Shown here: positions 60,428-64,000 of the stretch, piece by piece
How the letters are laid out: the number at the start of each line of letters is the position of its first letter
Position numbering within the stretch: the first letter of the stretch is position 1
Source of the DNA: Methylobacterium sp. CB376
Lineage (GTDB): Bacteria; Pseudomonadota; Alphaproteobacteria; Rhizobiales; Beijerinckiaceae
Assembly: GCF_029714205.1 (NCBI RefSeq)
Contig: NZ_CP121648.1
Location: forward strand, 7,479,501-7,543,500
Direction: 5' to 3'
Length of the DNA: 64,000 nucleotides
Position numbers and translations under genes: made by a program
The notes under the pieces: model-generated
The model's input: only the letters and a program-made list of their open reading frames with translations
What the model was told of the DNA's origin: nothing
The model's database searches: none

Positions 60428-61060
60428 ATGGGCAAGGTGAGCGCGAGAGGTTTCGCGGTCTCCATCGACGGCTTCGGGGCCGGTCCGGACCAGAGCCTGG
60501 AGCATCCGATGGGCAAAGGGGGCCGCGAGCTGCACAAGTGGTTCTTCCCGACCCGAACCTTTCGATCGATGATCGGGCAAGACGGCGGGACCGACGATCG
60601 CTTCGCCCGCGCCGCGCTGGAAGGCTTCGGCGCCTTCATCCTCGGCCGCAACATGTTCGGGCCGGCTGGCGACGATTGGGGCGGGCCCGACTGGAAGGGC
60701 TGGTGGGGCGACAATCCCCCGTATCACGCCCCGACCTTCATCCTCACCCATCACCCCCGGGCACCCATCGTGATGGAGGGCGGGACGGCCTTCCATTTCG
60801 TCACCGGGGGGATTGAGGCAGCGCTCGCCCAGGCCAAGTCCGCCGCCGGCGACTTGGATGTCAAGATCGGCGGTGGTGTGTCGACGGTTCGCCAGTATCT
60901 GCTGGCGGGCGCGATCGACGAGTTGCACCTGGCGGTGTCGCCCATTGTTCTGGGCCGGGGCGAGCACTTGTTCGCGGGCATCGACCTACCGGGCCTCGGC
61001 TACCGGGTGACGGAGACGGTCGCAACGGAGCTTGCGACCCACATTGTGCTGACGCGCTGA
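60428..61060 (+). CDS. Dihydrofolate-reductase-like (RibD C-terminal) protein
   Basis: 210 residues of the RibD_C/YwjB-type reductase group: FAVSIDGFGAGPDQSLEHPM, GAFILGRNMFGPAGDDW, and VKIGGGVSTVRQYLLAGAID, followed by ELHLAVSPIVLGRGEHLF. Likely an NADPH-dependent reductase, but true DHFR or riboflavin activity is unlikely. ATG at 60428. Last gene of the VOC-SRPBCC-reductase set. Confidence 0.87.
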   Translation: MGKVSARGFAVSIDGFGAGPDQSLEHPMGKGGRELHKWFFPTRTFRSMIGQDGGTDDRFARAALEGFGAFILGRNMFGPAGDDWGGPDWKGWWGDNPPYHAPTFILTHHPRAPIVMEGGTAFHFVTGGIEAALAQAKSAAGDLDVKIGGGVSTVRQYLLAGAIDELHLAVSPIVLGRGEHLFAGIDLPGLGYRVTETVATELATHIVLTR

Positions 61061-61263
61061 CTGCCGGAAGTAACCCCGGCGCCGCCTTAACGTCCGGAAC
61101 CGACGCCAATACGAAATTTGGAAACACCCGGCTGCCGCCGAAAGTCCGGATGGGTGTGGGAAGCCGACGTATGCTTGAAATTGGGGTTCTGGCAGGATCA
61201 AGGCCTTACGCGCGTTTAGCTCCGTAAAGACTGGTCAGCATACAAGCGAGTGGAGTAGCTGAA

Positions 61264-61647
61264 ATGAAGGTGACTGTTTCCATCGACGTCCCGTCCATCG
61301 AAGAGGGTCTAAAGTTTTTTGGTGATGTCTTTGGCTTCGTCGAGATGTCTCGGCCTCATACCGGCTACGCAATGTTAACCTCGGGTGATGCGACGATCGG
61401 GCTTCTTGCAAAACCGACCGGTTCATCACCAGCGCCAGGCAGTAGCGACCTTCGCCGATATGAGCGCCATTGGACACCGGTTCACGTCGATTTTCGTGTC
61501 GACGACTTCGAGGAAACGCTTGGGCGCGCCTTGGCGAACGGCGCAAGGTCAGAACAGGTGCACCGTGTGCCGGGCTTTCCCCCCGTGGCGTTCTGCAGTG
61601 ATCCTTTTGGGCATGGGTTCTGCATTGTTGGCATGAGCAAGCTTTAG
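61264..61647 (+). CDS. VOC-family (glyoxalase-like) protein
   Basis: 127 residues, single module: VSIDVPSIEEGLKFFGDVFG, HVDFRVDDFEETLGRAL, and VAFCSDPFGHGFCIVGMSK. Lower GC than its neighbours. ATG after GGAGTAGCTGAA. Probably a metal-binding dioxygenase- or antibiotic-binding-like protein; substrate unknown. The 280 bp after it show no gene until the leader repeat B. Confidence 0.85.
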   Translation: MKVTVSIDVPSIEEGLKFFGDVFGFVEMSRPHTGYAMLTSGDATIGLLAKPTGSSPAPGSSDLRRYERHWTPVHVDFRVDDFEETLGRALANGARSEQVHRVPGFPPVAFCSDPFGHGFCIVGMSKL

Positions 61648-61888
61648 AGCTCCAGTCGATCAAGCCAAAACACTAGGAGGCCTTTGATCGTTTGCGGGAC
61701 CGGTTACAAAGCGGGACTCTGCCTGTTGCTTGTGATATAATCTGTGCCGACGTCCGCTTCGGAGATGCCGGCAATAGCCGCTGACTGCCCGACATACGTG
61801 CAAAGCCGAATGTCGGCTTTTGAGCGACGGTCCAACAACGGCTCACTACCCTATTCGGTCATTCCGTTGTTCGGATCTATGTGTCAAT

Positions 61889-61945
61889 AAAACGACGGTT
61901 TTTCAGCCACTTAAACCTGTAAGGCTTGCGTGTCAGAAAATCAAA
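61889..61945 (+). repeat. 57-bp direct repeat B (CsbD-type leader)
   Basis: Second copy of the repeat at 58054-58110. Here it runs into a recognisable CsbD-type frame starting GTG at 61930 (MSENQ). Differences from copy A are seven single bases. Confidence 0.8.
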
Positions 61946-62110
61946 GTCGGACGTCAGCGGTTTCCCGCACGCCTGTCATGCCGGTGAAGGATGCTTTCGG
62001 CAGTGCGGTCGGCGACGCCAAGCTCCAGGCCGAAGGCAAGATGGAGAAAGCCGAGGACCGCGCCCAAAGATGCCTACGGCGGGGTGAAGGACACCCTGCG
62101 CGGCCGCTGA
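61930..62110 (+). pseudogene. Frameshifted CsbD-family stress protein
   Basis: It begins MSENQSRTSAVSRTPVMPVK and continues DAFGSAVGDAKLQAEGKMEK AEDRAQ, which is CsbD-like. An extra A in CCCAAAGATGCC (about 62067) then shifts the frame. Removing it restores DAYGGVKDTLRGR and a stop at 62110. The small protein would be about 60 residues. CsbD proteins are general-stress proteins of unknown mechanism. Confidence 0.7.
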
Positions 62111-62267
62111 GCCTCAACGTACCGGTGGATGCCTCTCGGCACCCACTGCGCGCAGCCCGCCGAGACGTCCGAGCGGGGAGCGAAGCCCGAACTGCCGGGT
62201 TATCACCTCGCAGAAATCGGCATCGTGGTCGCGCCTCATCGCGCAGCCGTTCTGCGGGGAGAGGCAT

Positions 62268-63440
62268 ATGGCTATCGACGTTCGTTCTGACCTTCGCCGG
62301 CCGACCACGCTGGCCTTGGCCGCGCTGAGTGTGCTGCTCCTGGTCATTCTGCTCGTCTCGAGCATCTCGCACTCTCGGCAGCGGCAAGCCCAGGAGCAGC
62401 AGATTGGAAATCTGAATAGCCAGCTTGCAGCGGTACAATCAGAGCTGCAACAGCAGACGCGGGCTGCGGGAACGCTCAAAGAGTTGCAAGCAAAAATTGC
62501 AGCGACAGAACAGCAAAACACGCAGACCGCGCAAGCTGCACAGCAAGCACAAGCGCAGCTCCGCGAATTGGAGCAGAGCAGGCAACTCGCCGAGCAGAAG
62601 GCCAGGGATGCCCTGCAAGCCGCTCAAGCACCAACGCAGCGCCTTTCAGAGCTGCAGTCCGATGTCCAGAAGGCCGGCCAGCAGGTGGCGACTCTACGCG
62701 AGGCGGCCATCTCGGCAGAGCAAACAGCGGCGGCCCGCACCCAGGAACTCTCGGACGTCGGACGGCGGGTAGAAGAGGCGCGCAAGCAGGAAGCGAAGCT
62801 GCGAACCGACTTGGCCGCTCTGGCGCAGGAAGCGACCGCGAAAACTGCCGAGTTGGCTGACGCCGAACAACGACAGCAGCAGGCCCGTGAGGGCTTGGCG
62901 GCGGCGCAGAAGGAACTGCTGCAAGTCCGAGCCGATCGGGAGCGCGTCGCCCAGCAGCGAGGTGAGTTAGATCAGACCATCACCAGCCTCACTCAAGCTC
63001 GCGATAAGACATCGGCCGACAAGAGTCAGATCGAGCAACAGCTCCAGCAGACCCGAGACTCGCTGATGTCCGCACAGAAGGACGTGGCCGCTGCGCAGGC
63101 TGAGCGTGACCGGCTGACGGGCGAGCGTGGACAGGTTGAGCAGGCCATCAAGGCTCTGACCGGCAATCGAGAGAAGCTCACCAGCGACCTCGAGTCCGTT
63201 CAGAAGCGGTATGCGGAGGCCCAGGCACAGCTTGCGACGCTGACGGAGAACCTCGCGGCGAAGAACAAGGAGGTTGCCGACCTGGAGGGTCGTCTTCGCA
63301 CGACCCGGCAGGAACTCGCCGAGGCACAGGGCAAGCTGGCCGACGCCCGCCAGCAGTTATCCGGTCAGCCCGCTGCGGACGGCTCCGCGCCCGCCGCGAC
63401 AGGAAGCACATCACCTGAAGGTGAGACGAAGCCGCAGTAG
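62268..63440 (+). CDS. Membrane-anchored long coiled-coil protein
   Basis: 390 residues. A short cytoplasmic head, one transmembrane helix (LALAALSVLLLVILLVSSI, about 15-33), then an uninterrupted Gln/Ala/Glu-rich coiled coil to about 355 (heptad-like LNSQLAAVQSELQQQTR, DLESVQKRYAEAQAQLATL) and a Ser/Pro/Thr tail. No enzymatic domain. GC and Gln use are unlike core genes. Resembles structural proteins of the envelope. ATG with GGGGAGAGGCAT upstream. Confidence 0.82.
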   Translation: MAIDVRSDLRRPTTLALAALSVLLLVILLVSSISHSRQRQAQEQQIGNLNSQLAAVQSELQQQTRAAGTLKELQAKIAATEQQNTQTAQAAQQAQAQLRELEQSRQLAEQKARDALQAAQAPTQRLSELQSDVQKAGQQVATLREAAISAEQTAAARTQELSDVGRRVEEARKQEAKLRTDLAALAQEATAKTAELADAEQRQQQAREGLAAAQKELLQVRADRERVAQQRGELDQTITSLTQARDKTSADKSQIEQQLQQTRDSLMSAQKDVAAAQAERDRLTGERGQVEQAIKALTGNREKLTSDLESVQKRYAEAQAQLATLTENLAAKNKEVADLEGRLRTTRQELAEAQGKLADARQQLSGQPAADGSAPAATGSTSPEGETKPQ

Positions 63441-63848
63441 AGAGGCTGGCCCGCAACAGCCTTTCCCTTGCCCCGGAGGTGTAACCGAGATCCAAGAGTT
63501 CCCGACGGTGTGCGAGGCGATCCGCACGGCCGCAGTGGTGCTCAGAGACACGGCCTCTACCCCGTGGATCGTGAGGGAGGACGGCACGATCCTCAGGCAC
63601 GGGTGGATCCGAGAGCAGGCTCGGGTACTCGGGTTCCTGGAATAGGGCAGCGGTCCTCATCCATGACGTCATGAGGGTGCAGACCCGGGTGACGACGGAA
63701 GGGCTCTTCCACGAGTCGAAGGTCACCCGCCGGGGCGGCGGGGTGCAGTCGTGGGGCGGGCGGGAAGCCTGAGGCAAGCCCTGCGGGGTTTAAGCACTGC
63801 CGCGGCCAGTCCTGGCCGCGTGGCAAACACACCACCGTCACGACACCA
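63441..63848. other. Downstream region with two doubtful small frames
   Basis: A 45-codon frame from GTG 63508 to 63645 reads CEAIRTAAVVLRDTASTPW and ILRHGWIREQARVLGFLE. It is coding-like but lacks a good start; an upstream GGAGG lies at 63475. A 33-codon frame 63671-63772 (MRVQTRVTTEGLFHESK) begins inside the palindrome CATGACGTCATG. No known family for either. Confidence 0.35.
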
Positions 63849-63880
63849 GCCCGCCCGGCGGCCCACCGGGCGGGCTTTTT
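63849..63880 (+). terminator. Rho-independent terminator
   Basis: GCCCGCCCGG and CCGGGCGGGC pair around a 7-nt loop, followed directly by TTTTT. The best intrinsic terminator in the window; it would end transcripts coming from the coiled-coil gene region. The last 120 bases show nothing supportable. Confidence 0.88.
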
Positions 63881-64000
63881 CGCCTTACGCGATGCGCGCC
63901 AGGTGGACCGTGATCCGCACGCCCACGCGCTTATGAGCCAAGGGGCATCCTTCCCCTGAACCTGCAGCGCCTATCAGCATTGTTCTAGCCGGGAGGCTGC

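Noticed and set aside
58054..61945. Direct repeats as phage or integron attachment sites
   Set aside because: No integrase is present, and the repeated stretch is better explained as a gene leader with its first codons.
63662..63673. 12-bp palindrome CATGACGTCATG
   Set aside because: A short palindrome expected now and then by chance; no adjacent promoter boxes or second copy seen.

Overview
The window comes from a very GC-rich alphaproteobacterium of the Hyphomicrobiales, most likely a Methylobacterium-type organism. Evidence for this is the gene content (waaA-lpxK-DUF2093, a Mg-type HemB, Bpt, an LdtR-like MarR protein, a CDC48-like AAA ATPase, a Phage_holin_3_6/DUF3618 stress cluster) and a complete malonate decarboxylase operon. 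The genus is inference; no rRNA is present. Because GC is so high, very long antisense open frames lie over almost every gene. They were ignored.

1-6.1 kb is a minus-strand glycogen/trehalose block: malQ (cut by the left edge), treZ and glgX; otsA lies further on at 16.2 kb. 6.1-10.3 kb is an aldehyde dehydrogenase/DUF779 unit facing a sigma-54 activator, with a sigma-54 promoter and an upstream palindrome between them. 10.4-16 kb holds a CHASE3-type cyclase, a serine hydrolase, a UV-damage endonuclease and a four-gene envelope-stress operon behind a likely EcfG promoter. 17.7-34.3 kb is core metabolism and envelope: LysR/MFS/serine hydrolase, CDC48-like ATPase, waaA-lpxK, LdtR-like regulator, HIBCH, hemB, threonine ammonia-lyase, bpt. 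34.3-36.8 kb is an uncharacterised operon of three overlapping genes, with a membrane-anchored CbbX/SpoVK-type AAA ATPase between two single-span membrane proteins. 37-45 kb is purB, a D-amino-acid transaminase, purA, a membrane protein, rpoH, rluD and tRNA-Glu(CUC).

The character changes directly after the tRNA. 45.1-47.0 kb is a run of decayed fragments (hypothetical protein, IS630-type transposase, GST, frameshifted HU/IHF) around one intact cupin gene. 47.1-55.3 kb is a complete malonate-use locus: mdcACDEGBH on the minus strand and madL-madM-GntR regulator on the plus strand, with overlapping divergent promoters. 55.5-57.0 kb is an IS701-family element with perfect 20-bp ends and a -1 frameshift in its transposase. 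57.3-64 kb is an accessory set (DUF1345, HxlR-like regulator, two VOC proteins of which one has an internal stop, SRPBCC, DHFR-like, a broken CsbD gene, a long coiled-coil protein). Two 57-bp direct repeats, each carrying the leader and first codons of a CsbD-type gene, bracket most of it.

A family of about 60-120 bp structured repeats sits at gene 3' ends (3.8, 11.8, 21.1 and 42.7 kb). At three of the four sites the TGA stop of the adjacent gene lies at the repeat edge. No CRISPR array, rRNA or complete prophage was seen.
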